NCBI GenBank assembly: GCA_016934735.1
Contig: JAFGSG010000022.1
Location: 1 to 61,438, forward strand
Reading direction: 5' to 3'
DNA: 61,438 nucleotides
Source of the DNA: Spirochaetota bacterium
GTDB lineage: Bacteria > Spirochaetota > UBA4802 > JAFGDQ01
Under the pieces are notes generated by a model. That model did not search any database. It was not told the origin of the DNA and saw nothing but the letters and a program-made list of their open reading frames with translations. The translations under genes and the position numbers were made by a program. Below are positions 45,148 to 53,129 of the stretch, piece by piece; within the stretch, counting starts at the first letter, position 1; each line of letters starts with the position of its first letter.

Positions 45148-45480
45148 ATGGATGAAAAGAAAAAACCGGCAAAATCGAAATCTCTGGCATCAACCATAAG
45201 CAACTGGAAAATGATGGTCGGGGGATACGACAAACACGGCGCAGACCTTGCTTTTGCCGGCCAGGATGCAGAAGCATTGCGCGGCGTTGCTTCCAGGATG
45301 GAGGCGCTTAACATTAAGCAGGAGCAGGAGAAGGCGGCTCTTGCAAAGACAACCGAAGAGATGAGAGTACTCACTGAGGAAGGAAAGAAGTACTATGCGA
45401 GCCTGCTGCGCTTTGCCAAAGGCAGGTTCGGGCCCAAAAGCGCTGAGATCAAGGATTTTGTCGCTACCGGGGAATTGTAG
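45148..45480 (+). CDS. Helical protein of unknown function
   Basis: A 110-residue soluble protein, helical throughout: SLASTISNWKMMVGG, then a helical pair with QDAEALRGVASRMEALNIKQEQEKAALAK, ending RFAKGRFGPKSAEIKDF. The ending looks like those of small helical proteins with a G-P-K-S-x-E motif, but no family was named. AAGGAG 13 bases upstream supports the start. GC content is clearly higher than in its AT-rich surroundings. It ends at a good terminator. Confidence 0.65.
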   Translation: MDEKKKPAKSKSLASTISNWKMMVGGYDKHGADLAFAGQDAEALRGVASRMEALNIKQEQEKAALAKTTEEMRVLTEEGKKYYASLLRFAKGRFGPKSAEIKDFVATGEL

Positions 45481-45492
45481 CATGCATGCAAA

Positions 45493-45518
45493 GGCGGCCT
45501 CAGGGCCGCCCTGCTTTT
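45493..45518 (+). terminator. Intrinsic terminator of the 45148 gene
   Basis: GGCGGCCTCAGGGCCGCC folds to a GC-rich hairpin followed by CTGCTTTT, 13 bases after the stop. Confidence 0.85.
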
Positions 45519-45635
45519 AAGTTCCGGATATTTTTATATCTTATTGACAGGAAAGAATAAATATAATGTAGATTTTTTAAATAATAGAGCTGCACATGAC
45601 ATTATAATAATAATTTATATCGATAATTTTGTAAA

Positions 45636-46556
45636 ATGATTTCAATCGGCAATATTAAGATAGAAGGCAATCTCGTACTTGCTCCCATGGCCGGCTACAC
45701 TGACTCGCCGTACAGGCGTATCGCAAAGAATTACGGAGCCGCACTGGTAGTCACTGAACTTATAAGCGCGGACGGCATAATCAGGGGGAACAGGAAGACA
45801 ATGGAGCTTTTAAGGTTCACTGAGGCTGAAAGGCCCATCGGCATACAGCTGTTCGGCAGCGATCCGGATGTTATGGCAGAAGCGGCAAAGAGGGCAGAGG
45901 AAATGCACCCGGATTTCATTGATATTAACATAGGCTGCTCGGTGCGCAGGGTGCTGAGGGGAGGTTCAGGCGCCGGGCTTTTGAGCGATCCCGGGCTTCT
46001 CGGTAAAATAGCGTCAACCGTAGTGAAGAGCGTACGGCTTCCCGTGTCCGCAAAGATCAGGATCGGCACTGATGCTGATAATAAAAATTATATCGAGATC
46101 GTGAATATACTCCAGGATTCCGGAATAGCGTTCATGGCAGTTCACGGTAGGACGAGGGCACAGGGATTCAAAGGCGATGTGGACTGGAACGCGATCGCGG
46201 AAATAAAAGCAGAGAGTAGTGTGCCGGTGATCGGGAACGGCGATATCAGGACGTACGAAGAAGCAATGGCGCGCCTCGCGTCCACGGGCTGCGATGCAGT
46301 CATGATAGGAAGGGCGGCCGTGGGCAATCCATGGATATTCAATGGCCGTATACCGGACAGCGATGGAATAGCAAAACAGATAAAAGAACATCTTGAACTT
46401 ATGCTGGAATTCTATGGAGAGAAAGGGATTAAGTTATTCAGAAAGCATATAGCCAAATATATTCGCGGAATGAAAGACAGCGCCAAATTTAGAGCTCTCC
46501 TGGTAAATGCGGAAACAAAAGAAGAAATTCTGGAACATTTAGATAAATTTGGATAA
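45636..46556 (+). CDS. dusB: tRNA-dihydrouridine synthase (DusB family)
   Basis: A 306-residue flavoenzyme that reduces uridine to dihydrouridine in tRNA. Motifs: LAPMAGYTDSPYRRI, the RPIGIQLFGS block, catalytic cysteine C101 in INIGCSVRRVLRGGSGAGL, KIRIG, VHGRTRAQ, GNGDI, IGRAAVGNPWIF. The cysteine context GCS replaces the common GCP. Family membership is certain; DusB rather than another Dus is by overall resemblance. It is higher in GC than the surrounding DNA. Confidence 0.92.
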   Translation: MISIGNIKIEGNLVLAPMAGYTDSPYRRIAKNYGAALVVTELISADGIIRGNRKTMELLRFTEAERPIGIQLFGSDPDVMAEAAKRAEEMHPDFIDINIGCSVRRVLRGGSGAGLLSDPGLLGKIASTVVKSVRLPVSAKIRIGTDADNKNYIEIVNILQDSGIAFMAVHGRTRAQGFKGDVDWNAIAEIKAESSVPVIGNGDIRTYEEAMARLASTGCDAVMIGRAAVGNPWIFNGRIPDSDGIAKQIKEHLELMLEFYGEKGIKLFRKHIAKYIRGMKDSAKFRALLVNAETKEEILEHLDKFG

Positions 46557-46568
46557 ATAAGATACCAA

Positions 46569-46590
46569 GGGGCGAATGGCCGTTCGCCCC
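46569..46590. repeat. Palindromic hairpin between convergent genes
   Basis: GGGGCGAA and TTCGCCCC are perfectly mirrored around TGGCCG. Not followed by a T-run; resembles the rpoB-rpoC hairpin (GGCGGAT/ATCCGCC), so it may be a copy of a dispersed palindrome family. It separates dusB from the 46773 gene. Confidence 0.55.
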
Positions 46591-46602
46591 TGTAGGGAAG
46601 TG

Positions 46603-46773
46603 TTAATCACCTTCTTCCACTTCCTCTTCATCTATTGATAAATCGTCTTCTGACGTTTCCTCTATCGAGGATATATCCTTTGTTTTTTCTTTTTTGCATC
46701 CGATGAAATTAAGGCTGACAGCAAAACCGAATAAAGCGATCATAAAAAATATAAAAAGATTTCTTTTTATCAT
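46603..46773 (-). CDS. Small lipoprotein (56 residues) of unknown function
   Basis: Too short for common gene callers. The minus-strand frame reads MIKRNLFIFFMIALFGFAVS..., a perfect signal peptide, with lipobox FIGC at residue 26, a short lysine patch (KKEK) and an acidic tail (SEDDLSIDEEEVEEGD). AAGGAG lies eight bases before the ATG. It sits behind dusB, convergent to it. The function is not known; it may be a surface-exposed acidic lipopeptide. Confidence 0.7.
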   Translation of the reverse strand: MIKRNLFIFFMIALFGFAVSLNFIGCKKEKTKDISSIEETSEDDLSIDEEEVEEGD

Positions 46774-46945
46774 AATATAACTCCTTTTATTAAATTTAAT
46801 TCTCTGCTGCTTTGCAGGAGAATTAATATTAGGCTAATTAATTGTTCAGACCTTAGCTGAAATAACATTGTATTGATATACGTCTAAAAGCAATAATGAA
46901 GTCACCGGTATTTTTCCAATTCTGAATAAAAAATCAAGCATAAAT

Positions 46946-47977
46946 TTAAATAAACTTTGCGGCCGCTTTTGATACTCTTTCGATTTCTTTTTTTGTAAGA
47001 GTCGGGTAAATCGGCAATGAGAACAGTTTATTAGCAAGCCGTTCGCTGTTGGGATAATCCATGGGTTTATATTTTAAATATCTGTGCAGAGGTGCCGGAA
47101 TAGGCCGTAGTACTTCAATTTTATTTTTTTTCCAGTAGCTTTCCACCTTGTCGGCAGGCGAATCGAACAATAAGGGAAAGGACTGGAATACGAATTCATC
47201 GCTGTAATGATAAAGAGTTTTGTGATTTGTGAATTTTATTGAATCAAAATATATCCTTGCGATTTCCCTTCGCCTCCTGATGAAATCCTGAAGTCTTGAC
47301 AATTGGTGTATTCCCATTGCCGCCTGGAAATCAGTTAAACAGCAGTCATAACTGATGTTAAGGCTTTTAAGATTATTATCCCTGCAGTCTTTCATTACTG
47401 AAAACAGGCGGGAATTATTGGTAAGGATAATTCCGCCATTGCCTGTAGTAATGAGACATCCCGGCGAAAAAGATGCTGTCCGTATCGAGCCGGGCCTGCT
47501 TTCGTCAAAATCGGCGCCAATCACGTGAGAAATATCTTCTATAATAGGAATATTGAGTTCAAACAGGTTTTTAATATTCTCAATAAAGCCGAAGAGATGG
47601 CCGATTACAATTGCTTTTGTTCTTGGAGTTATTTTTTCTTTTATCTGGTCCAGTGACGGAACGAATGAATTTTCTCCAATATCCACTATTGAAGCCTGCG
47701 CGCCGGTAAATGTTAAGGCGCTTAAGGCCGCGAGGTCAAAAAATGAAGGAATTATTACTTCATCGCCGTTTCCTATTTCCAATGCCTTGTAAATTAAATG
47801 AAATGCTGATGTAGGGGAATTGACTGCTAATGCGTATCGCAATTTTCCGACAGCGGATATGCTGCTTTCAAAGTTTTTAATTGAGCTTCCGCTTATAAGC
47901 TCGCCGTTCATAAGACAATCAAGCACGCCTTCCATTTCTTTACGCGTAATAGTTGGTTTATTTGATACTATGCTCAT
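46946..47977 (-). CDS. DegT/DnrJ/EryC1-family protein without the PLP lysine
   Basis: A 343-residue fold-I PLP-type protein of the sugar aminotransferase family. NSPTSAFHLIYKAL and EVIIPSF are family blocks, IIEDISH carries the cofactor aspartate D148, and the C-terminal domain is intact. In the segment that normally reads S-F-H-P-x-K-x-I-T-T-G-E-G-G, this protein reads SFSPGCLITTGNGG (169-182), so the Schiff-base lysine is Cys174 and the following Glu is Asn. It is therefore not a normal transaminase. A dehydratase-like or regulatory role is conceivable, as ColD uses His at that place. The codon is TGT, with no sign of frameshift. No sugar operon is adjacent. Confidence 0.75.
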   Translation of the reverse strand: MSIVSNKPTITRKEMEGVLDCLMNGELISGSSIKNFESSISAVGKLRYALAVNSPTSAFHLIYKALEIGNGDEVIIPSFFDLAALSALTFTGAQASIVDIGENSFVPSLDQIKEKITPRTKAIVIGHLFGFIENIKNLFELNIPIIEDISHVIGADFDESRPGSIRTASFSPGCLITTGNGGIILTNNSRLFSVMKDCRDNNLKSLNISYDCCLTDFQAAMGIHQLSRLQDFIRRRREIARIYFDSIKFTNHKTLYHYSDEFVFQSFPLLFDSPADKVESYWKKNKIEVLRPIPAPLHRYLKYKPMDYPNSERLANKLFSLPIYPTLTKKEIERVSKAAAKFI

Positions 47978-48000
47978 TTAATAATCCTTATATTTTATGT

Positions 48001-48088
48001 TTTAAAACTGTCATTTCAGGGAGCGAACTGATAAGGAATCGCAGGATTGCTGCCGGATTTCCCGCCACGGTCGAAATGACATTTAAAA
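48001..48088. repeat. Palindromic extragenic element
   Basis: TTTAAAACTGTCATTTC and GAAATGACATTTAAAA are mirrored over about 16 bases around a GC-richer centre. Located in the 323-base gap upstream of rlpA, otherwise without a gene. A relative, by the CTGTCATT end, occurs at 27897-27948. Confidence 0.55.
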
Positions 48089-48300
48089 GTCTGTTTTTAA
48101 GAAAAGCAGTAAAGTAATCAGAATAATTATTATGTCGCATTAATATAGTATCTATAATGAGAAAGGTCAACAAAAGATCAAGGAATTTTAGAAAATTCAT
48201 AAAAATAAATAATAGAATTATTAAAGCTCCTTTTAACTTAAGGCATTTAAAATTGATACCGATATAGGAAATAGATTAAACTGTTGGAGGTTAATATATT

Positions 48301-49212
48301 ATGATAAAGATAGTACGCGGATTTGGCAATTTTACGGGAATTGCATTGATAATTTTACTGCTCACGGCATGTTCATCAGACGGAGTTTTTGCTAAGAAGG
48401 ATAGAGCGGATCAAAGGAGCAGAAGCTTTAACAGCGCATCTGATAAAGAAGAATTTATCTATGATGATGAAGCCATCAATAAACCGGACATTGAGCCGCA
48501 GCAATATAGCGACATGAGCAGGAGCGGCAGGATTGTTGATGTAAATAGTTATAATACAGATGGTTCGGAGAACGGGAATTATTATCAAAGGGGCTATGCT
48601 TCCTGGTATGGAAGGGAATTTCATGGAAGAAAAACTGCTTCCGGTGAAAGATATGATATGAACAAGCTTACAGCGGCTCATAAAAAACTTCCGTTCGGCA
48701 CCAGAATTCTTGTAAAGAATCTGGAAAATGATAAAACCGTAAGTGTAATGATAAATGACAGAGGACCTTACAGGGATAATAGAATACTTGATCTTTCTTA
48801 TGCTGCAGCAAAAAAGTTGGGAATAGTGGCAAGCGGCGAGGCAAATGTAGGTATCAAAATAATTAAAAGCGAAAGTGAAGAAAGATTCAGTGATAAACAA
48901 AGTTATACTAAAAGTGATATAAATCCTGTTGCTGGTTATAAGGATGAAGAAGAGGATAGTGATAATTATATAGAAGATAACATTAGAGGCAGTTATTCGG
49001 TTCAGGCCGGGGCTTTCTATTCCCGGAGAAATGCAGAGCGTTTGCAGCAGCGTTTGGAAGATCTTGTCGATAATCCTGTTGTCATGACTAAGGACAATGA
49101 TTTATATAAAGTTAAGATTGATAAGTTAAACTCCAGAAAAGAAGCAAATAAAGTTAAAAGTCAGCTTGAAATGGAGGAAATCCCGTCTTATATTATTGAT
49201 AATCAGAAATAA
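48301..49212 (+). CDS. rlpA: RlpA-like lipoprotein (double-psi barrel + SPOR)
   Basis: A 303-residue lipoprotein (LLLTAC). The RlpA double-psi barrel (about 97-190: GYASWYGREFHGRKTASGE, LPFGTRILVKNLEN, VMINDRGPYRDNRILDLS) and a C-terminal SPOR domain (about 230-303: YSVQAGAFYSRRNAERL) bind denuded septal glycan; some RlpA proteins are lytic transglycosylases. The conserved glutamate and aspartate positions of the barrel look kept. Ribosome site TGGAGG. A transcription unit of its own; the next gene is tRNA-Thr. Confidence 0.9.
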   Translation: MIKIVRGFGNFTGIALIILLLTACSSDGVFAKKDRADQRSRSFNSASDKEEFIYDDEAINKPDIEPQQYSDMSRSGRIVDVNSYNTDGSENGNYYQRGYASWYGREFHGRKTASGERYDMNKLTAAHKKLPFGTRILVKNLENDKTVSVMINDRGPYRDNRILDLSYAAAKKLGIVASGEANVGIKIIKSESEERFSDKQSYTKSDINPVAGYKDEEEDSDNYIEDNIRGSYSVQAGAFYSRRNAERLQQRLEDLVDNPVVMTKDNDLYKVKIDKLNSRKEANKVKSQLEMEEIPSYIIDNQK

Positions 49213-49247
49213 CTTATGAAAATAAAATATATATTTCAGATTTTTTG

Positions 49248-49276
49248 TTGACAGCATAATATCGATAAATTATAAA
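49248..49276 (+). promoter_or_regulatory. Strong sigma-70 promoter for tRNA-Thr
   Basis: TTGACA (49248-49253), exactly 17 bases, then TATAAA (49271-49276). The tRNA begins 27 bases after the -10 box. Confidence 0.8.
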
Positions 49277-49302
49277 GAAATCGGATAAAAATCCCAGCAA
49301 TT

Positions 49303-49375
49303 GCCCACGTAGCTCAGTCGGTAGAGCATTTGCATGGTAAGCAAAAGGTCATCAGTTCAATTCTGATCGTGGGCT
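49303..49375 (+). tRNA. tRNA-Thr (anticodon GGT)
   Basis: Acceptor GCCCACG/CGTGGGC, D-stem GCTC/GAGC, anticodon stem TTTGC/GCAAA with loop ATGGTAA (anticodon GGT), T-arm with TTCAATT, discriminator T. CCA not encoded. It is placed ahead of the rpmG-secE-nusG operon, a place often occupied by tRNA genes in bacteria. Confidence 0.96.
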
Positions 49376-49472
49376 TAAAGAGTTTTACCAGCGAATACGA
49401 TACAACAATTAATCCTCAACAATTTAATATTTAAAAAATGGTTGAAAATTAATTATTTTTTTTATTAATTGC

Positions 49473-49500
49473 TTGACTGAAAAAGAGCAGATACTAATTT
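49473..49500 (+). promoter_or_regulatory. Probable promoter of the rpmG-secE-nusG operon
   Basis: TTGACT (49473-49478), 16 bases, TAATTT (49495-49500), about 57 bases before the rpmG ATG. The -10 is imperfect. Confidence 0.4.
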
Positions 49501-49556
49501 GCTCATATTTTATATTTACTTAAGCTGTATAATTATATACTTTCCAGGTTTTTTTT

Positions 49557-49709
49557 ATGAGGGACATAATACTTTTAGCTTGCGGCGATTGTAAAAGAAA
49601 GAATTACTCTACTACAAAAAACAAAAAGACGCAGACCGGAAAATTTAGCATGAATAAGTATTGTAAATTCTGTAATAAATATACAGAACACAAGGAAACA
49701 AAAGCTTAA
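49557..49709 (+). CDS. rpmG: Ribosomal protein L33 (zinc-containing form)
   Basis: A 50-residue ribosomal protein, too short for many gene callers. It keeps both zinc pairs: CGDC and CKFC, with N-terminal MRDIILLACGDCKRKNYSTT. This is the zinc (C+) form of L33. It sits directly ahead of secE as in many spirochaetes, but without the tRNA-Trp gene sometimes found between them. Confidence 0.95.
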   Translation: MRDIILLACGDCKRKNYSTTKNKKTQTGKFSMNKYCKFCNKYTEHKETKA

Positions 49710-49749
49710 AATTTCTGCTAATTTCTTTAACACAGAGGATTATTAAATA

Positions 49750-49944
49750 ATGATAAGACCCATCAATCAGGTGGTAACATTCGTACGTGAGTCAAGAGAC
49801 GAATTAAAAAAAGTAACTTGGCCGGAAAGAGATGAGGTAACCAGCTTTACGGTTGTTGTAATTGTAGCTGTAGTTATAGTATCTATATTCCTTTGGATTG
49901 TAGATACTTTTTTAATGACAATTGTACAAACTGTGATGTATTAA
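49750..49944 (+). CDS. secE: Preprotein translocase subunit SecE
   Basis: The 64-residue single-spanning SecE clamps SecY in the translocon. The amphipathic N-terminal helix FVRESRDELKKVTWPERDEV is the typical hinge motif, followed by one transmembrane helix (about 34-58). It is the short, one-helix bacterial form. nusG starts 3 bases after the stop codon ends. Confidence 0.95.
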   Translation: MIRPINQVVTFVRESRDELKKVTWPERDEVTSFTVVVIVAVVIVSIFLWIVDTFLMTIVQTVMY

Positions 49945-49946
49945 CA

Positions 49947-50489
49947 ATGGCAAAAGAATGGTATGTAGTTCATACTTATTCCGGACATGAGAATAAGGTC
50001 AAGCTGGCATTGGAGAAGAGAGTTGAGAATGCCGGTCTGGAAAATAAAATTTTTCAGGTTAAAATACCTACTGTTGAAGTTCCGGAAATAAAAGACGGGA
50101 AAAAAAAGATAAAAAGCAAGAAATTTTTTCCCGGATATGCTGTCATCGAGATGGAACTCGATGATGAAACATGGACGCTTGTTAAAAGCATTCCGGGAGT
50201 TACCAATTTCGTAGGGGCTTATGGAGCCAAGAGGCCGAAGCCGTTAACAAAGAGCGAGGTAAGCGCGCTTTTTGATCAGGTCAGCCATGAAAAAACCAAA
50301 GAAAGAGTAACCACGGAAATTGATTTCTCCATAGGAGAGCATGTAAAGGTCATTGATGGGCCTTTTAATAATTTTAATGGGATTATCGAAGAAGTATATC
50401 CTGAAAAAGGAAGAGTCAGAGTTAAAGTTGAAATATTCGGGCGCGGTACACCTGTTGAACTTGATTATCTGCAGGTTGGAAAAATTTAA
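49947..50489 (+). CDS. nusG: Transcription antitermination/pausing factor NusG
   Basis: A 180-residue protein with NGN domain (about 3-110: EWYVVHTYSGHENKVK, FPGYAVIEMELDDETW) and C-terminal KOW domain (about 125-180: IGEHVKVIDGPFNNFNG). It binds RNA polymerase and links it to Rho or the ribosome. The start is the ATG at 49947, two bases after the SecE stop, not the in-frame upstream start at 49893 that would overlap secE. The operon context confirms it. Confidence 0.97.
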   Translation: MAKEWYVVHTYSGHENKVKLALEKRVENAGLENKIFQVKIPTVEVPEIKDGKKKIKSKKFFPGYAVIEMELDDETWTLVKSIPGVTNFVGAYGAKRPKPLTKSEVSALFDQVSHEKTKERVTTEIDFSIGEHVKVIDGPFNNFNGIIEEVYPEKGRVRVKVEIFGRGTPVELDYLQVGKI

Positions 50490-50556
50490 GGTCAAAAGAT
50501 ATAATAATTTGATTTTATACTGTCATTTCATTTAATGAAATGATGTGGAATTTTAA

Positions 50557-50584
50557 AGAACAAGGGGTAATTACCGATTGTTCT
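50557..50584 (+). promoter_or_regulatory. Leader hairpin before rplK, candidate L1 binding site
   Basis: AGAACAA pairs with TTGTTCT; between them GGTAATTACC forms an inner stem, leaving a purine-rich internal loop (GG/GA). It lies 26 bases before the L11 start, the place where L1 autoregulates rplKA in other bacteria. A second palindrome, CATTTCATTTAATGAAATG, is at 50524-50542. L1 assignment is inferred from place and shape only. Confidence 0.35.
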
Positions 50585-50609
50585 AAATAATTTTAAGGTG
50601 TTTTTATAA

Positions 50610-51044
50610 ATGGCAAAGAAAAAAAAAGAGATCGTAACTCAGATTAAACTGCAGATTCCGGGAGGGGAAGCAAATCCGGCTCCGCCGGTCGGCCCCGCTC
50701 TTGGCCAGCACGGTTTAAATATAATGGAGTTCTGCAAGGCATTCAACGAAAGGACAAAAGAGAATCAGGGACTCATCCTGCCGGTAGTAATATCAGTTTA
50801 TGATGACAGGTCTTATACGTTTATAATAAAAACTCCTCCGGCTTCTGTATTGATTAAAAAATTATTAAAACTTGAAAAAGGTTCAAATGAACCCAATAAA
50901 ACCAAGGTTGGCCAGATTACAAGGGCGCAGATTGAGGAAATCGCAAAGACAAAAATGCCTGACCTGAACGCGAATGACGTCAATGCTGCGATGAAAATAA
51001 TCGCAGGTACTGCAAGGTCAATGGGCGTTACGGTTATTGATTAA
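50610..51044 (+). CDS. rplK: 50S ribosomal protein L11
   Basis: The 144-residue L11 of the GTPase-associated centre: [25 protein letters not shown] at the N-terminus and the C-terminal RNA-binding domain ([12 protein letters not shown]). The 23S binding surface and the thiostrepton-contact prolines in the N-terminal domain are kept. It is first of the L11-L1-L10-L12 group. Confidence 0.98.
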   Translation: MAKKKKEIVTQIKLQIPGGEANPAPPVGPALGQHGLNIMEFCKAFNERTKENQGLILPVVISVYDDRSYTFIIKTPPASVLIKKLLKLEKGSNEPNKTKVGQITRAQIEEIAKTKMPDLNANDVNAAMKIIAGTARSMGVTVID

Positions 51045-51063
51045 TTTAAGGAGTTATGGAATA

Positions 51064-51747
51064 ATGAAACGCGGTAAGAACATTACAAATGCTAAAGCAA
51101 AAGTTGATAAAACTGTCTTATATAATATTAGTGATGCTGTTAAATTATTAAAAGACATTAAATATGTAAAATTTGACGAGACTGTAGAAGTTGCAGTTAA
51201 AATTATTCATAAGAGTTATCAGAGTATCAGGGGTGCTGTCAACCTTCCTTTCGGCACAGGTAAGGATGTAAAGGTTCTTGTTATCTGCAAAGGGGATAAA
51301 CAGAAAGAAGCTAAAGACGCAGGCGCGGATTTTGTGGGTGCTGAAGATATTATAGAAAAGATCAAGGAAGGGTGGAGCGAGTTTGAAGCAGTAGTGGCAA
51401 CTCCATCGATGATGAAAGAAGTCGGTAAACTAGGACCTGTACTGGGTAAGAGAGGTTTAATGCCCAAGCCGAAAGCAGGGACTGTTACTGATGATATAAA
51501 GGGTATTGTAAAAGCATTGAAGGGAGGCAGGGTCGAATACAAAGCTGACAAGACCGGTGTTATCCATATAGGCGTTGGCAGGACTTCTTTTGAAAACGAA
51601 AAGCTTGCAGAAAACATTAAAGCGTTTTATAATCAGGTAATGAAAGATAAACCATCTGATGCTAAAGGTAATTTTATAAAATCCGTAAATGTATCATCAA
51701 CGATGGGAGCGGGTATAAAAATAAATTACAAAGGAATAGATAGATAA
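51064..51747 (+). CDS. rplA: 50S ribosomal protein L1
   Basis: The 227-residue L1 forms the mobile stalk at the ribosome E-site and represses its own operon. MKRGKNITNAKAKVDKTVLY, PFGTGKDVKVLVIC, LGPVLGKRGLMPKPKAGTV and GAGIKINYKG are family blocks. AAGGAG 10 bases before the ATG at 51064 excludes the in-frame start at 51037 that would overlap rplK. Its stop overlaps the rplJ start by one base (TAATG). Confidence 0.98.
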   Translation: MKRGKNITNAKAKVDKTVLYNISDAVKLLKDIKYVKFDETVEVAVKIIHKSYQSIRGAVNLPFGTGKDVKVLVICKGDKQKEAKDAGADFVGAEDIIEKIKEGWSEFEAVVATPSMMKEVGKLGPVLGKRGLMPKPKAGTVTDDIKGIVKALKGGRVEYKADKTGVIHIGVGRTSFENEKLAENIKAFYNQVMKDKPSDAKGNFIKSVNVSSTMGAGIKINYKGIDR

Positions 51748-52265
51748 TGGTAAAACAATACAAAGTTGATAGAGTTCAGGAATTAACCCGGAAATTACAG
51801 GAAAAGAAAAATATAATATTAACTGATTATTCCGGGACAAAAGTCAGCCATCTTACTGCTTTAAGGAATAAACTGCGAGCAAAAGATATCGATTATAAAG
51901 TAGTTAAGAATAATTTATTCAAAAGAGCCTTAAAAGAGACCGGATACCCTGAAGTAGATGCATTTTTAAAGGGCCCTATCGGAGTTGCTTTTGTAAAAGA
52001 AGATTTGGGTGAAGCTGCGAAAATATTTAAGGATTTTAAAAAAGAACAGGAAAAATTTAATTTTTCGTTAGGGATAATGGATAACATTGTCTACAATGAA
52101 GAACAGATCAAGAGAATCGCGGATATTCCATCCAAAGAAGTTCTTATTTCTCAAATTATGTCCCTGATTAATTCTGCTGCTTCCAATATGGCTATGGTTA
52201 TTAATCAAACCATTGCCTCAGTGCCCAGAGGTATTAAAGCAGTAGCGGAGAAAAACGCGAATTAA
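51747..52265 (+). CDS. rplJ: 50S ribosomal protein L10
   Basis: The 172-residue base of the L12 stalk. VQELTRKLQEKKNIILTDYSG, the KGPIGVAFV block and a C-terminal helix (LINSAASNMAMVINQTIASVP) that binds L12 dimers are all present. It is coupled to rplA. Unusually, rplL begins 411 bases after its end. Confidence 0.97.
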   Translation: MVKQYKVDRVQELTRKLQEKKNIILTDYSGTKVSHLTALRNKLRAKDIDYKVVKNNLFKRALKETGYPEVDAFLKGPIGVAFVKEDLGEAAKIFKDFKKEQEKFNFSLGIMDNIVYNEEQIKRIADIPSKEVLISQIMSLINSAASNMAMVINQTIASVPRGIKAVAEKNAN

Positions 52266-52676
52266 TTATTTGTTAAATCCGGCAAAAGCCATATATAACT
52301 GCAATTAAAATATGCCGCTGAAAATTTCGGATGTTTAAATCCGTGATTATTTCAATTTGAGTCAATCTGAAAAATGCAGAAAACACTTTTTTATACGGAA
52401 CTGTTTCCAATTTGATTGCAGGTTATAGTAAGTAGTGCATAATAGTTAATAAGAATATTTTTTTAATTATAAGCATAAATTTTTTTAAATTTAAAGACAA
52501 TGGTACTTTCAGTAAAGTTGATTTTTGGATGTATCCATTATTAAATGAGAATGTAGTGCTTTAATATTAACAATATTATGACTACTGTTCATAATATTTG
52601 TTAGTATTTATAGAATAAAGAGTTTTCAATAGAAAATTCCACTATGTAAAAAATCACTATTTAAAAGGAGATTAAA
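52266..52676 (+). other. Unusually long gap between rplJ and rplL
   Basis: In most bacteria L10 and L12 are separated by a few dozen bases; here there are 411. No frame with a start signal is present. A possible promoter is TTGCAG (52416-52421), 16 bases, CATAAT (52438-52443). A perfect 9-bp AT hairpin lies at 52572-52598 (AATATTATG/CATAATATT). Together they suggest separate control of L12. Confidence 0.5.
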
Positions 52677-53060
52677 ATGGCAAAACTTAGTGTAGAAGAA
52701 TTGTTGGAAGCCATCGGAAGCTTAACTTTGATTGAGGCTTCAGATCTGGTAAAGGCAATGGAGGAAAAATTCGGCGTATCTGCAGCAGCACCGGTCGCAG
52801 TTGCAGTAGCGGGTGGCGGCGCGACTGCTGAAGCACAGGCTGATGAGAAGAGCGAATTTGATGTTGTTCTTACCGGCTTTGGAGATAAAAAGATCAATGT
52901 TATAAAGGAAGTCAGAACCATAACAGGTCTTGGCTTAAAAGAAGCAAAGGATCTTGTTGAAGCCGGCGGAAAAGCCGTTAAGGAGAAAGCTTCAAAAGAA
53001 GAAGCAGAAAAGATTAAAGCACAGCTTGAAGCAGCCGGCGCTACTGTTGAGCTGAAATAA
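52677..53060 (+). CDS. rplL: 50S ribosomal protein L7/L12
   Basis: The 127-residue stalk protein that recruits translation GTPases: N-terminal dimer domain ([20 protein letters not shown]), Ala/Gly hinge (about 37-57), C-terminal factor-binding domain ([34 protein letters not shown]). AAAGGAG seven bases upstream of the ATG is stronger than at most genes here, in keeping with the four copies of L12 per ribosome. Confidence 0.98.
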   Translation: MAKLSVEELLEAIGSLTLIEASDLVKAMEEKFGVSAAAPVAVAVAGGGATAEAQADEKSEFDVVLTGFGDKKINVIKEVRTITGLGLKEAKDLVEAGGKAVKEKASKEEAEKIKAQLEAAGATVELK

Positions 53061-53072
53061 CTCAATTATAGA

Positions 53073-53088
53073 GGGCGCATACGCGCCC
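53073..53088 (+). promoter_or_regulatory. Attenuator-like hairpin between rplL and rpoB
   Basis: GGGCGC-ATAC-GCGCCC followed by ATTTATA. A short GC stem with an AT, not pure T, tail; in E. coli a partial terminator in this place lowers rpoBC expression relative to rplL. The role here is by analogy. Confidence 0.55.
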
Positions 53089-53129
53089 ATTTATAAAAAT
53101 TCATTGAAATTTGAAGGAAGAAGGGAACT

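Noticed and set aside
45544..45567. TTGACA...TATAAT before dusB
   Set aside because: The boxes are only 12 bases apart, too close for sigma-70.
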